This document shows, in pieces, positions 40,083 to 50,076 of a stretch of DNA of 64,000 nt. Under the pieces are notes generated by a model. The model was not told the DNA's origin. It searched no databases and was given only the letters and a program-made list of their open reading frames with translations. Within the stretch, counting starts at the first letter, position 1. Every line of letters starts with the position of its first letter. This DNA comes from Phytopythium helicoides (lineage: Eukaryota > Oomycota > Peronosporomycetes > Pythiales > Pythiaceae), in the NCBI GenBank assembly GCA_024867545.1, contig JANFNE010000020.1, positions 620,001-684,000 on the forward strand. The letters run 5' to 3'. Made by a program: the position numbers and the translations under genes.

Positions 40083-43000
40083 ATGCCTTCGAGCTCGGCC
40101 AGCGGGCGACGAGTGCCCAAGCATGCGCGCCACCTGAGCAGCCGCAAGACGGGGCTGGGGATGCCCAGCAAGCCCAGCGGCCGCTTCGAGCTGATGGTGG
40201 CGCGTGCCGAGGGCGAGACGCTGCGTCAGTGGCTGCAACGTAACCAGGAGGCGTCGCTCGCGAGCCACGCGCTCGGGCTCGCGCTCGCGCTGCTCAGCGT
40301 CTACCAGGCCTTCTCGCACGTTTTCCTCAACTGGAGCCACGTGCGGTTCAGCTACCCGACCGCGGTGCGAGGTGCGCGCGCCGAGAGTTGGGCTTGAAGG
40401 AGACTCGGACTTACAAGCTCTTCTGAATGGTCAGTCACGGACGCTGCCATCACGGGCGTCTTCACCTTCGAGTACGTTGGAGCCCGTCTTTTTGAGAAGC
40501 ACACGAGGTGCGCTGACGAGTGACGTGAAGGTACCTCTTCCGCCTGTACATCGCATTCGACCGCCTTGCTTTCATCCGAGGGCTCTTCCCAATGGCCGAG
40601 CTCGTCATGCTGCTGCCCACATATATGGATATTGTCAATTACGTGTGCCTCGAGGAAACCCAGTCCAGTGTTGTGGCCCTTATATCACGACTGCTGCGGC
40701 CTCTGAGATTTGTACGCCTCTTTCGCTTTCTCGAGTTCACATCCTCATCCCTACAACGACAAGTGCTCGCCGCGGCGCTCACACTGGTATCTATTGTCGT
40801 ATGCACGGCCGGCATTTTGCAGGCAGCAGAGGCTTGCCCGTATGGGAAAACGTGTGAGGGTGACGTGGAAAAATGTGACTGCCAGGATATGTCATTCTTC
40901 AACTTCCTCTACTTCGTGGTTGTGAGCATCTCGACGCTTGGGTACGGGGATATCTTCCCCGTCACACCTGGAGGCAAGTTTATCACAGCTTTCACGATTT
41001 TGTTCACGTTTATTGCTGTCCCGATCCGAGTGAATCGCATCCAGCAGATCATTGCGTCGCACACCGACTACTCTTCCAGTTTCACCGAAGCCAAGCTGCA
41101 CCCACACATCATCATCACAGGACACATCGACGTCGATACGTTATCGGTCTTCTTCGCTGAGTTTTTCCACACGTGCAACCTCAATTGGAATGTCAAGGCT
41201 GTCATATTGAATGCAGCTCCACCATCACCCGAGGTGAAGCAGATGCTCAAGGCCTTTGAAGGCCGAGCGCAATACATCGTTGGGTCTCCGCTTCTAGACG
41301 AAGATCTGGATCGGGCAGTCATTTCGAGTGTCAGTGCCTGCTACGTGTTTGTCAACCGTCGCTCACAGCGTCCTCAGTATGCTGATCAATGCTGTGCGCT
41401 CATCACGATTGCATTGCGAAGAGGGAATGCAACGTGCCCCATTTACTCCCAGGTTCTCAACTCGGTGCATGCACCAACGCTGCTTAAGATGGGGGCAACA
41501 GATGTGCTCACATTCGGGATGATGAAGTATCTACTACTTGGCAGAAGTTGTGAGCTGCGGGGGTTGCCAACATTACTTCTCAACTTGCTTTCACAGAGCC
41601 ATGACGAGCTCAGCCAGCACCAGTCGCCATGCCTGTGGCAGAAGCCATATCTACATGGCGTGATGCATGGCATCTTCCTCGTCGATATTTCACGGACATT
41701 TTCAGGGCTTACGTATGGTGACCTCAGTCGCTTCTTGTATGAGAAGAAAGGAATCGTGCTGGTCGCAATGTTGACAGAGGACGGCGTGCAATTCATGGAT
41801 ATGGATTTCAAACTTGGCGGTACAGCTGACCCTAATCTGTGCTGTAAGGTGTATGCAATCGCAAAGGGATTGCACGAGGTCGAGAGCATCGATGAAATTC
41901 CCGTCGAGCACATTCTTTCATACCGGAAAACCACAAGACGCCGAGCCAAAACTGTGGACATGACTGGAGCTGACGGTGAGCCCGAGGTTGCTCGAAAAAA
42001 AGTGAGGCCGGCATTGGGAAAAGAGGTCGAGTCTATCCAGAAAAGTCTCGTCACTTTGTACTCAACAATAGATCGATATGAGGCTGTGAATGGAGGAGCA
42101 CATGGAGCTGGCACCACTTATGACGAGTTCACAAGCACTGTCGTTCCTGCCACCATCACGGGGCACTTTGTCGTGTGTGGATTTCCGTCCGACACGTTCC
42201 ATTTTCTCAAGACGATTCGCGAGGCACCAATGCAAAGCGAGGAAGATGGCCCTCCAGCAGTTGTTTTTCTGTCTCCAATCGTGCTGGACGAAGTTGAATT
42301 CGCCAAACTCGCGGGGTTTCAGCGCATTTATTACGTGGCAGGGTCCCCTGTCAACTTCGCGGACCTCAAGAAGACTCGCATCGCCACTGCACGTGCCGTT
42401 CTAGTCCTAGCGCACGCAACCGAGTCCCAGTACGCAGACCCCAACATGGTAGACGCGGACGCCATTACAACGGTGCGGTACATCGTGGAGATCAGCCAGC
42501 GATTGAAGCTGCCCAACCTCGTGGTAGAGCTGACAAAGACTTCGAATGTCAAGTTATTAACGTCGCTGGCCAACGAGCGGCGCGTAAGCAAGCTGCTGGA
42601 CCTGCCATCTCTCATGACACGGCAGCAGTCATACCGCTCTGCTGCGCGCGCGAGCTTGCAGCACCGCAATTCGTTCTGGAGCCGCTTGGACGAGGGCGAC
42701 TTCCACGCCGACTCGTCGCTCGTCGTCGAGGAGTTCATCGCTGCGGGTGCGTTCCAAGCATCGGATCGGCTCTGCTGTTGCTCGTGATGTAGCTGACTTT
42801 CGAGTGCAGGCCGGGTGTACTCGAACAGCCTGCTGGACGTGCTCATGAGTGAGTGCTACCGCAAGCCCTGGATCGCGTCCTTCATCTTCTTGCTGTTGGA
42901 CGGGAACCCAGACGACCCCGAGTGCGTGTCCCGCTTGCATCAAGCTTGCTCTCTTGCTTGGCTAACGCCGTGTCGCCTTCGCATCCGCAGAGAGCGCCGC

Positions 43001-43252
43001 CTGTTCCAGGTACAGGCGCCTGAGGAACTCTTGTCGCTGCCCTACGGCCAGTGCGTGCGCAAGTTCCTGGACCTGGCGAGCTGCACGTGTCTGGGGCTGT
43101 GGCGGCCCGAGCGCGGGCTCATTCTGCCGCACCCGTGCGTCTTCACCAACCCGCCGCCGGACCTGCAGGTGGAGCCTGGCGACCAGTTCTTCGTCGTCGG
43201 CAAGCCCTTCACGTTCGCCGCGTCGACGATCTTCTCGCGCAGCCGCGCATGA
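40083..43252 (+). CDS. BK/Slo-type potassium channel with RCK domains
   Basis: Five exons: 40083-40371, 40435-40471, 40531-42746, 42810-42921, 42991-43252; introns 59-69 nt; 971 residues. The membrane part has S1-S6-like segments, an arginine-bearing S4 (SRLLRPLRFVRLFRFLEF), a pore helix and the filter STLGYGD (40931-40951). It continues as two RCK domains (HIIITGHIDVDTLSVF...; HFVVCGFPSDTFHFLK...), the layout of calcium/voltage-gated BK channels. The filter is GYGD, as in most K+ channels. No aspartate-rich calcium bowl is seen. An insertion rich in cysteine (CPYGKTCEGDVEKCDCQD) sits just before the pore. It should carry K+ efflux at the plasma or an internal membrane. The start could also be 39999 in the same frame. 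Confidence 0.85.
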
Positions 43253-43318
43253 TGGCGATTGGCGTATATTCAACCGACAAATCTCTTTGATTCGCTGAAA
43301 TAACATAAAGAACGATTT

Positions 43319-43324
43319 GATTGG
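43319..43324 (+). promoter_or_regulatory. CCAAT box upstream of MTG1-type gene
   Basis: GATTGG, 65-70 nt before the ATG at 43389, in the 136-bp gap after the channel gene. Confidence 0.35.
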
Positions 43325-43388
43325 TCGAAAAGCAGGGGAAACGCACTGATGGCCGTCACGTTGCCTTTCTCCGCCGACTGCAACGGCC

Positions 43389-44363
43389 ATGAGCGCCTTC
43401 CGGTCGGCGTTCCCGTTCCCGGCCAAGGTCAACTGGTTCCCGGGGCACATGGCGGTCGCGCGGCGGCAGATGGCGGCGCAGCTGGACGCCGTGGACGTGC
43501 TGATCGAGGTGCGCGACGCGCGCATCCCCTGGAGCTCGGCCAACCCGGAGCTGGAGCGCGGCTTCGGCAAGGGCAAGCCTCGCCTCGTGGTGTTCAACAA
43601 GAGCGACCTGGCCAACCCGAACCTGCAGCGCCGCGTGGAGCAGCAGTGCGGCGCCACCTGCGTGTTCGCGTCCGTCACCAAGGGCCGCCGCGTGCAGAGC
43701 GTGCTCGACTGGTGCAACAAGCACAGCGGCGCGCAGTTCAAGCGCACGGCCGGCACCGTCGCCATGGTCGTGGGCGTGCCCAATGTCGGCAAGTCCTCCA
43801 TCATCAACGAGTTCCGCAGGCTCTCCAGCTCGCGAAAGCTTGCCACGGGCCGCAAGCGCGCGGCCGTAGGACCTACGCCAGGCGTCACGGTGCGCAACGA
43901 CATGATCAAGGTGGGTGGGTAAATGCGCTATCACCGATTGTGAAGCTTGATTTTAACACATGCATCGCTGATCTCGTCGCGCCAGGTGAATGATAAGCCT
44001 GCAGTGTATGTGGTCGATACGCCCGGCGTCATGCTGCCGAATATTGAGTCGCCCGAGACGGGCATGCTGCTAGCGCTAACTGGTGCCATCAAGGACGAGG
44101 TCGTCGGCACGGAGCTCATCGCAGACTTCATGCTGTACCGACTGAACCAAATGGGCTCGACGCGCTACGTTGACGCGCTCAAGCTGCAAGAGCCCACAGA
44201 TGATATTCACGCTGTGTTTCGTCAAGTGCACCAGCAATGCGGCGCTGTGGGCAAGGAACCTGACGTGCAGACGCGGCTCGCAGCACAGTACCTGCTTGCA
44301 GAATTTCGTCGGGGAGCTTTCGGGCAGTTTACATTTGATCCGGTAGCCGCCCCGGCATCATGA
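43389..44363 (+). CDS. Circularly permuted GTPase, MTG1/RbgA family
   Basis: Ribosome-assembly GTPase (mitochondrial MTG1 or bacterial RbgA type) acting on the large subunit. Two exons, 43389-43910 and 43986-44363, intron 75 nt, 299 residues. The G motifs occur in permuted order: NKSD (G4), then GVPNVGKSS (G1), GPTPGVT (G2) and DTPG (G3). The start MSAFRSAFPFPAKVNWFPGHM gives the family's NWFPGHM near residue 15, as in RbgA. The N-terminus is short and only weakly like a mitochondrial presequence. It ends near VAAPAS. Confidence 0.88.
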
Positions 44364-44647
44364 GCAGTTCACCACTTGATGAGCTCATGCAGCGAGTTCC
44401 CGTCGACTCCGACGTCCTTGAGTGCTCGTCAGCCTAATATAGAGTTTAGTCCCATCGCCCAACCCAGGAGCTTCTTGTTGCGATCCATGGCGAGTCGGCC
44501 AGCCTGCCAGTGTGCACTTCGTCGTCCAATCTTACCATCTCACCCGTTTCCGGGCTATCTTCAGCTCGCTCGCGTCTCTAAATCTGGTCGGCAGTGCCAC
44601 CGACGGCAATTCCTGGCGACGTGGCTGACACACTCGAGTCGGCAAGA

Positions 44648-47431
44648 ATGATGCCACTTCCTCTTTTCCGGACGGGCCATACTAGGATGGTCGACGGCCC
44701 GACCCGGATGTCTAAGGTAATTCCCAAGGCTTCAAACACCATCCCCGAAGACTCCGCCGAAATCGACCTTTCCGCAGGATCCATGAACTCCGGCGCTATC
44801 GCTGGGAATACCACCGGTGCAGCTGCTGTCAGTGGATCCCCACGCAAGACACGGCTACATCTCATGGGAACGAGCATGCAAGACCTCAAGATCAACTTCT
44901 TCCGCACGCGCACAGCCAAGCAAGTCTCGCATCCACAGCGGCATGAAGACATCGGAATCTCATTCGTGTCGCTGAAGTTCTCGAATTTTGAGATGGATCA
45001 GCGGTTCCGTGCAGCGAGGTCGGCCAAGTACCAGACTCGCTTGAAGTTTGGGGCGGGATTCACGGCCTTTTTCATCCCGCTCCTCGTCATCATGCAAGTG
45101 AGCTTCAAGAAGGAGAACACGGAGAAGTGGACCAAGATGCCGCTCGTCATGATCTTTCCCGGCATTGTCATGGCGATGGGTCTGTTGGTCATCTTCTTTT
45201 TGCGCCGGTTTCAGCACAACACGCGGCTGTTGACGCTTGTGTGCTTGATTGGTCAAATCAGCGCGCTACTCGACACGACGGCTGCGGGCACGTCCGTCAG
45301 TGAAAGGAATGTATGGGTGCAGTTCATCTTCTCGCTGGGCATCACAAGTTCGACGGGGATGACTTTTCTCGAGTCATCGTTTGTGCTGACCTTGACGAGT
45401 GTGCTCTTCATCATCCTGTCATGGGTGAAGTACGCTAGTTCGTCTGACACCGAGTTGCTGAGCACCCCCGGCACTGTTAGCGCTGCCGTGGTGCTTTACT
45501 CAATCCTGCTCATGTTCCTGTCGTGGAACTGGGAGTATGAAGAGCGACGCGACTTTGTGCTGACGGAGCGTCTCGCGCAGGAGAACGTCATGGTTCAGAT
45601 GACCATGGAGATGACTGGCTGGTTCAGTGGTGGCGTTGCACAGAACCAAGCTCAAGACAGCAACCCTGCTGGGATCCTGAGTGCTAACTGCCATATCGAC
45701 CCGAAAGATGTGTTGATCAAGGAAGAGCTGGGTGAGGGCACATTCGGCTGCGTGTACGCTGCTACATGGAAGGAAACACGAGTGGCTGTCAAGAAGATCA
45801 CTCTGCAAGGCGACACAAAGTCGATCGTCACGAGCTTTGGCTCCGAGGCCAGCGTTATGGCTCAGTTGCGCCACCCGAACGTCGTCATGTTCATGGGTGT
45901 CATGGTGCATCCTGAGTTCGTTGGTCTTGTCATGGAGCTATGCCCGAAGGGAAGCGTCTACTCGGTGCTGCACACCGGTGAGACGAAGCTTGACTGGTCT
46001 CTGTTGCTTCGCATGATGGTGGACTCTTGTCGTGGTATGCACTTCCTGCACTCGAGCACTCCACCAATTCTGCATCGCGACCTCAAATCAGTCAACTTGC
46101 TGATCGATGCCGATTGGCGTTGCAAGGTCTCTGACTTTGGCCTTTCGCAGCTCAAAGCTTTTCGCGAAGAGGGAAAAGAATCATCCACCCCGAGTCGCAC
46201 TTTCGTTGGCTCTAGCATTTGGATCGCTCCGGAGGTGTTCAAGGGTGAGGCTCACTCTGAGAAGTCGGACGTATACAGCTTTGGCGTGATCCTATTCGAG
46301 ATTCTCAGCAGCACGGTGCCATACAGTTCCATCTCGGTCGATGCCGTCCCGTTCGTGGTGCAGGCGGGAAAACGCCCTACTGACTTCCACACGCTCGAGA
46401 CACCATCAAGCCCCGAAATGCAGGACTTGCACTCTCTCATGACGCGTTGCTGGAGTGCAGAGCAAAATGTGCGACCAGCATTTGCCCTCATCATCTCGAC
46501 ACTGCAGACTATCCTGGCGAAGCATGTTGGTGATGAGAAGTGGGAAGACCGCATCATTTTCCCGGACCGAAAGATTGTCAGTCCCAAGAACGCTATTACC
46601 GATGATGATGGGCTTTCCATCCGGGAAGAGGACCTCATCATGGACATTGCCATTGGCCGCGGTGTGTTTGGAGTTGTCTACAAGGGCACATACTTCGGCA
46701 CGCCAGTTGCTATCAAGAAGCTCCATGTGAGCGCGGTGCCCAAGAACACTCTAATGGAGTTTGAGAAGGAGTGCAACATCATGCGCGGTCTTCACCACCC
46801 CAACATTGTGCTCTTCATGGGTTCATGCTCCAAGCCGCCGACTTTGCTGCTCGTGACTGAGTTGTTAGCGAATGGCAGTTTCTTTGACATCTACCACAAG
46901 GTGCCAAAGCCCGAGCACAGTCAGCAATTACGACTTGCATACAATGTGGCCTTCGATATGGCCAAGGGCCTCGCGTACCTGCACAACCACAACCCAATCG
47001 TGATCCACCGCGATCTGAAGTCACAGAATATCCTTCTTGACGACAAAATGCGAACAAAGATTGGCGACTTTGGCTTGTCCAAATTCCGCGACGTGGGGAA
47101 GACTATGAGCATCTGCGGTTCTCCACTTTGGGTAGCCCCTGAGGTCCTTCGTGGCGAAAAATACGGCACGCCATGCGATGTCTACAGCTTTTCGATCATT
47201 GTGTGGGAGGCACTTGCGTGGGGCGAGCCGTACCCTGACCTTGGATCGAGTGACATCATGAACGGCGTTGCGTGCGGCAACCTTCGCCCTTCTGTTCCTG
47301 AAGGAACGCCAGCTGGGCTCGCGCACCTTCTTGAAGAGTGCTGGACCAAGAAGCAGGACCAGCGCCCGACTTTTAACGAGATTGTACCGCGGCTCGAAGC
47401 CATGTCAAAGGACTTTGCCCACCGAACCTGA
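44648..47431 (+). CDS. Polytopic membrane protein with two tandem kinase domains
   Basis: 927 residues, intronless. Residues about 1-110 are low-complexity cytosolic. About 130-310 hold five or six hydrophobic helices (FTAFFIPLLVIMQVSF, MPLVMIFPGIVMAMGLLVIFFL, LLTLVCLIGQISALL, FVLTLTSVLFIILSWV, VVLYSILLMFLSW). Two complete TKL-type kinase domains follow. Domain 1: GEGTFGCVY, VAVKK, HRDLKSVN, DFG, APE. Domain 2: GRGVFGVVY, VAIKK, HRDLKSQN, DFG, APE. Catalytic Lys, Asp and DFG are kept in both, so both may be active. Multi-span membrane TKL kinases with paired catalytic domains are an oomycete-type arrangement. The ligand and substrate are unknown. The start is the first in-frame ATG; the frame opens earlier only through GTG. 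Confidence 0.85.
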   Translation: MMPLPLFRTGHTRMVDGPTRMSKVIPKASNTIPEDSAEIDLSAGSMNSGAIAGNTTGAAAVSGSPRKTRLHLMGTSMQDLKINFFRTRTAKQVSHPQRHEDIGISFVSLKFSNFEMDQRFRAARSAKYQTRLKFGAGFTAFFIPLLVIMQVSFKKENTEKWTKMPLVMIFPGIVMAMGLLVIFFLRRFQHNTRLLTLVCLIGQISALLDTTAAGTSVSERNVWVQFIFSLGITSSTGMTFLESSFVLTLTSVLFIILSWVKYASSSDTELLSTPGTVSAAVVLYSILLMFLSWNWEYEERRDFVLTERLAQENVMVQMTMEMTGWFSGGVAQNQAQDSNPAGILSANCHIDPKDVLIKEELGEGTFGCVYAATWKETRVAVKKITLQGDTKSIVTSFGSEASVMAQLRHPNVVMFMGVMVHPEFVGLVMELCPKGSVYSVLHTGETKLDWSLLLRMMVDSCRGMHFLHSSTPPILHRDLKSVNLLIDADWRCKVSDFGLSQLKAFREEGKESSTPSRTFVGSSIWIAPEVFKGEAHSEKSDVYSFGVILFEILSSTVPYSSISVDAVPFVVQAGKRPTDFHTLETPSSPEMQDLHSLMTRCWSAEQNVRPAFALIISTLQTILAKHVGDEKWEDRIIFPDRKIVSPKNAITDDDGLSIREEDLIMDIAIGRGVFGVVYKGTYFGTPVAIKKLHVSAVPKNTLMEFEKECNIMRGLHHPNIVLFMGSCSKPPTLLLVTELLANGSFFDIYHKVPKPEHSQQLRLAYNVAFDMAKGLAYLHNHNPIVIHRDLKSQNILLDDKMRTKIGDFGLSKFRDVGKTMSICGSPLWVAPEVLRGEKYGTPCDVYSFSIIVWEALAWGEPYPDLGSSDIMNGVACGNLRPSVPEGTPAGLAHLLEECWTKKQDQRPTFNEIVPRLEAMSKDFAHRT

Positions 47432-47528
47432 TAGCTTAGATCCCTGTTTACCTCCATCCCGACATTCCAACCCGGTTTTCACTTCCTGCTTCACGAAATA
47501 TACGTCTATTACCCACCTTCCTTGGTCA

Positions 47529-48503
47529 CTAAGTAGGAACATTTTCACTGAGTTGGAAGACACGGTAGTGGTGGTTCAGGGACTTGAGCGTGTGCAGGCG
47601 CGTCGAGCCTGCGAGTACGCCATCCGTTTCGTTCACCTCATTGAAGATGACGCGACGAGCGCGACTGTGTACCAGCGCCATCGCGCACATGGCACACGGC
47701 TCGCGGTCTAGGTACACGTCGTAGCCCGTGCAAAGGTACGACTCGCGGTCATCTATCTCCAAGTCGAGATCGTCCATAACGGTGCTCTCGTCTTCTACCC
47801 TAGCTCGCTTCGGCGCCTGCTGCTGCTGCAACCCCAGCTCTTTCTGTCGATCACGAGCCGCCACAGCGTCAATAGCAACCATCACTGGGTGCCAAATGGG
47901 CAAGAACGCGTGGTTCTCAGCTGAGCTGGACGTCGCGACCACCCTATCGACCTCTGGGTCGACAATGACACACCCGTGGGTGCACGGGAGTCCGCTCGCC
48001 GGCTCGCTAAAGGCTCGCCCGCACTCGATCGCCGTCTGAATGTGAGTCTCCATCTCCTGCTGCTCGATGTCTGTGATGGGAGGAGGCCCCTGGTCCTCCG
48101 GCAGCACACTGGCGTGGAAGACGAGCGGCCAGTGCTTGGTGTGCTCCTCCCAGAGCTCGCGCGTCCGCGGCGGGTGCTTGAGCGCCTCGACAGTCGTCAG
48201 CTTGGCGTCCAGCAGCTGCTTCATCTCCTCCTCGGTCTCCTCGTCGATCGCAGCCACGCCCTTCTCGCCATCCACTGGAGCAACCAGCGCCACGAGCGAA
48301 GTGCTCGAGCCGCTCGCCTTCCGCATGCGCTTGAGGTGCGCAAAGCCGAGCACCGAGAGCGCGCCGAAGCGCGCCGAGAGGAACTTCATGGCCTTCGACC
48401 CGTGGCTGACGGGGAACTCGATCGCGTGGAAGCGCTGCAGCGCGTCGGGCGCCTCGGCCGCGGCGCTCTCGACCGCCACCACCTCCACCAGCTCCATCGC
48501 CAT
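47529..48503 (-). CDS. TAD3: tRNA adenosine deaminase subunit TAD3/ADAT3
   Basis: Non-catalytic partner of TAD2 in the enzyme that converts A34 to inosine in tRNA anticodons. 324 residues from ATG 48503 (MAMELVEVVAVESA); the open frame extends to 48635 but that part overlaps the promoter. The C-terminal deaminase fold has WHPVMVAID, where the catalytic Glu of HxE is Val, as is characteristic of TAD3. It also has the zinc ligands PCAMCAMALVHSR and RVIFNE. The N-terminal half has the TAD3-specific extension (LPEDQGPPPITDIEQQEME). A CCAAT box at 48540-48546 sits just upstream. Confidence 0.9.
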   Translation of the reverse strand: MAMELVEVVAVESAAAEAPDALQRFHAIEFPVSHGSKAMKFLSARFGALSVLGFAHLKRMRKASGSSTSLVALVAPVDGEKGVAAIDEETEEEMKQLLDAKLTTVEALKHPPRTRELWEEHTKHWPLVFHASVLPEDQGPPPITDIEQQEMETHIQTAIECGRAFSEPASGLPCTHGCVIVDPEVDRVVATSSSAENHAFLPIWHPVMVAIDAVAARDRQKELGLQQQQAPKRARVEDESTVMDDLDLEIDDRESYLCTGYDVYLDREPCAMCAMALVHSRARRVIFNEVNETDGVLAGSTRLHTLKSLNHHYRVFQLSENVPT

Positions 48504-49167
48504 CGCTCGAGGCTTGTACCCAGCGCCAATTGATGGGAGCCAATCAGGCGCGCGCGGAAAAGTGTAGCCATCCAAAGTTCGTGTTGAAGCGGATTGTCGA
48601 GCGCAATTTGCCATGCGAACGCTGTTGAGACCCAAGCGCTGATGGATTTGCCACGCGTACTCGGTTCATCGCTTCGAGACAGCATTCAATCGGATTGTGT
48701 GGCTCCTAGGTGGTGCCGACTGGGATTTCTCCTTGGCTTTTGTGGCTTGTTGTTTGCTCGACTTGAAGACTTTGACGACCCAGCTTTCTGTGTTTGCCTG
48801 CTCCACCACGAGAGCTCCCTTCTTTTTCTTGCTTGCTTGCAACAGCTTGCTGTGTCGGGATGTCGTATGAACTCGGGCGACGACCGCACTGATCTCGACT
48901 CCTTTGCAGAAGGCTCCATTTGAAAACGCCTTCAAAGCCCTGACAAAGCTAGAGGCGATAAAAGCCCACGACGAGCCTCAGCTCGACCAGCAGTTCTTCA
49001 CGGTGTCGCTACGCCTCTCTCCAATAAACTCATCGGCAGCGGCCTCGTGGGCTCGAACGCGTCGGAGTCCCAGCGCAGCATTTTTGGCCCGCAGCGATGT
49101 TGATGCCACTCTACCCAACATAACCTCTCGCAACCGCTTTCACATCGTATCACGCCACTTTGCCGCC
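48504..49167. other. Intergenic region with a small basic ORF
   Basis: A minus-strand ORF at 48666-48935 (89 codons, lysine-rich: QASKKKKGALVVEQ) could be the last exon of a small gene. Its fit to the C-terminal end of SRP14 (LLRATDGKKKISTVV) is faint and I could not assemble upstream exons. The region also contains the promoters of TAD3 and the patatin-like gene. Confidence 0.3.
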
Positions 49168-49971
49168 ATGCTGCGCGCGCTGCCCGCTCCCGCTCTCCGC
49201 CTTGGCGCGCTGCGCCGCGTCTCGTCGGCCGCGAGCGCCGCCACCGAGCCTCGCGACTTCAGCTTCAGCGGCAGCGGCTTCCTGCTGTCGTTCCACCTCG
49301 GCGCGGCCCACGAGCTGCGGCGCGCGGGGCTCATCTCGAGCAGCTCCAGGTTCGCGGGGGCGTCGGGCGGCGCCATCGCGGCGCTGACACTGGCGGCGCG
49401 CGTGGACGAGCGCGAGATCCATGAGGAGGCCAAGCGCATGGCCGCGCTCTGCAGGGCCGAGGGCACCATGTGGAAGCTGGAGGAGCGGCTGCGCGCCATC
49501 TTCCAGCTCAAGTTCGCCGACTGCGACGTGGCGGCGCTGCAGCAGAGGCTCACGATCGCCACCGAGCGCCTGTGGCCCGCGCGGCTCGCGGTGCTCTCGG
49601 ACGCCTTCCACTCGCTCGAGGACCTGGGCGACGCGCTCATCGCGTCCTGCTTCATCCCCTTCTACCTCGCGCCGCGCGGGACGTCGCTCTTCCGCGGCGA
49701 GCACCACGTCGACGGCGGGCTGCTCACGCTCGTGCCGGAGATTCCGGGGTACGTCAAGGTCTGCTGCTTCCCGGCCGCGCTGCTGCGCCGCCCGGACTAC
49801 GACATCACGCCGTCGCTCGACCCGGACTTCCCCTTCACGGTGTTCCAGCTCGTGCGGTTCTCGCTCTTCCCGCCGGAGCCCGCCGTGCTCGACGACATCT
49901 TTGGGCTCGGAGAAAAGTGCGCGCGCATTTGGATCGAGCAGCAACAGAAGAACGGAGGCAGCACAGATTGA
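49168..49971 (+). CDS. Patatin-like phospholipase
   Basis: Predicted acyl hydrolase, 267 residues. The patatin fold is seen in FSFSGSGFLLSFHLGAAHELRRAG (oxyanion glycines), the nucleophile elbow GASGGA with Ser, and the dyad Asp in HVDGG. The start at 49168 gives MLRALPAPALRLGALRRVSSAAS, an arginine/alanine/serine-rich helix without acids, typical of a mitochondrial presequence. The frame is open upstream to 48904, so a longer form starting at MQKAPFENAF is possible. Very GC-rich compared with its flanks. No introns. Confidence 0.82.
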   Translation: MLRALPAPALRLGALRRVSSAASAATEPRDFSFSGSGFLLSFHLGAAHELRRAGLISSSSRFAGASGGAIAALTLAARVDEREIHEEAKRMAALCRAEGTMWKLEERLRAIFQLKFADCDVAALQQRLTIATERLWPARLAVLSDAFHSLEDLGDALIASCFIPFYLAPRGTSLFRGEHHVDGGLLTLVPEIPGYVKVCCFPAALLRRPDYDITPSLDPDFPFTVFQLVRFSLFPPEPAVLDDIFGLGEKCARIWIEQQQKNGGSTD

Positions 49972-50076
49972 TGGAACCGATAAATCGCAGGCTTGAACCG
50001 CTTCTTCGTCACCCCACAGGAACCTTACGGACCAATATTTATCTTTTCAACTTGCTGCTACTCAATCCCCCCAAGC

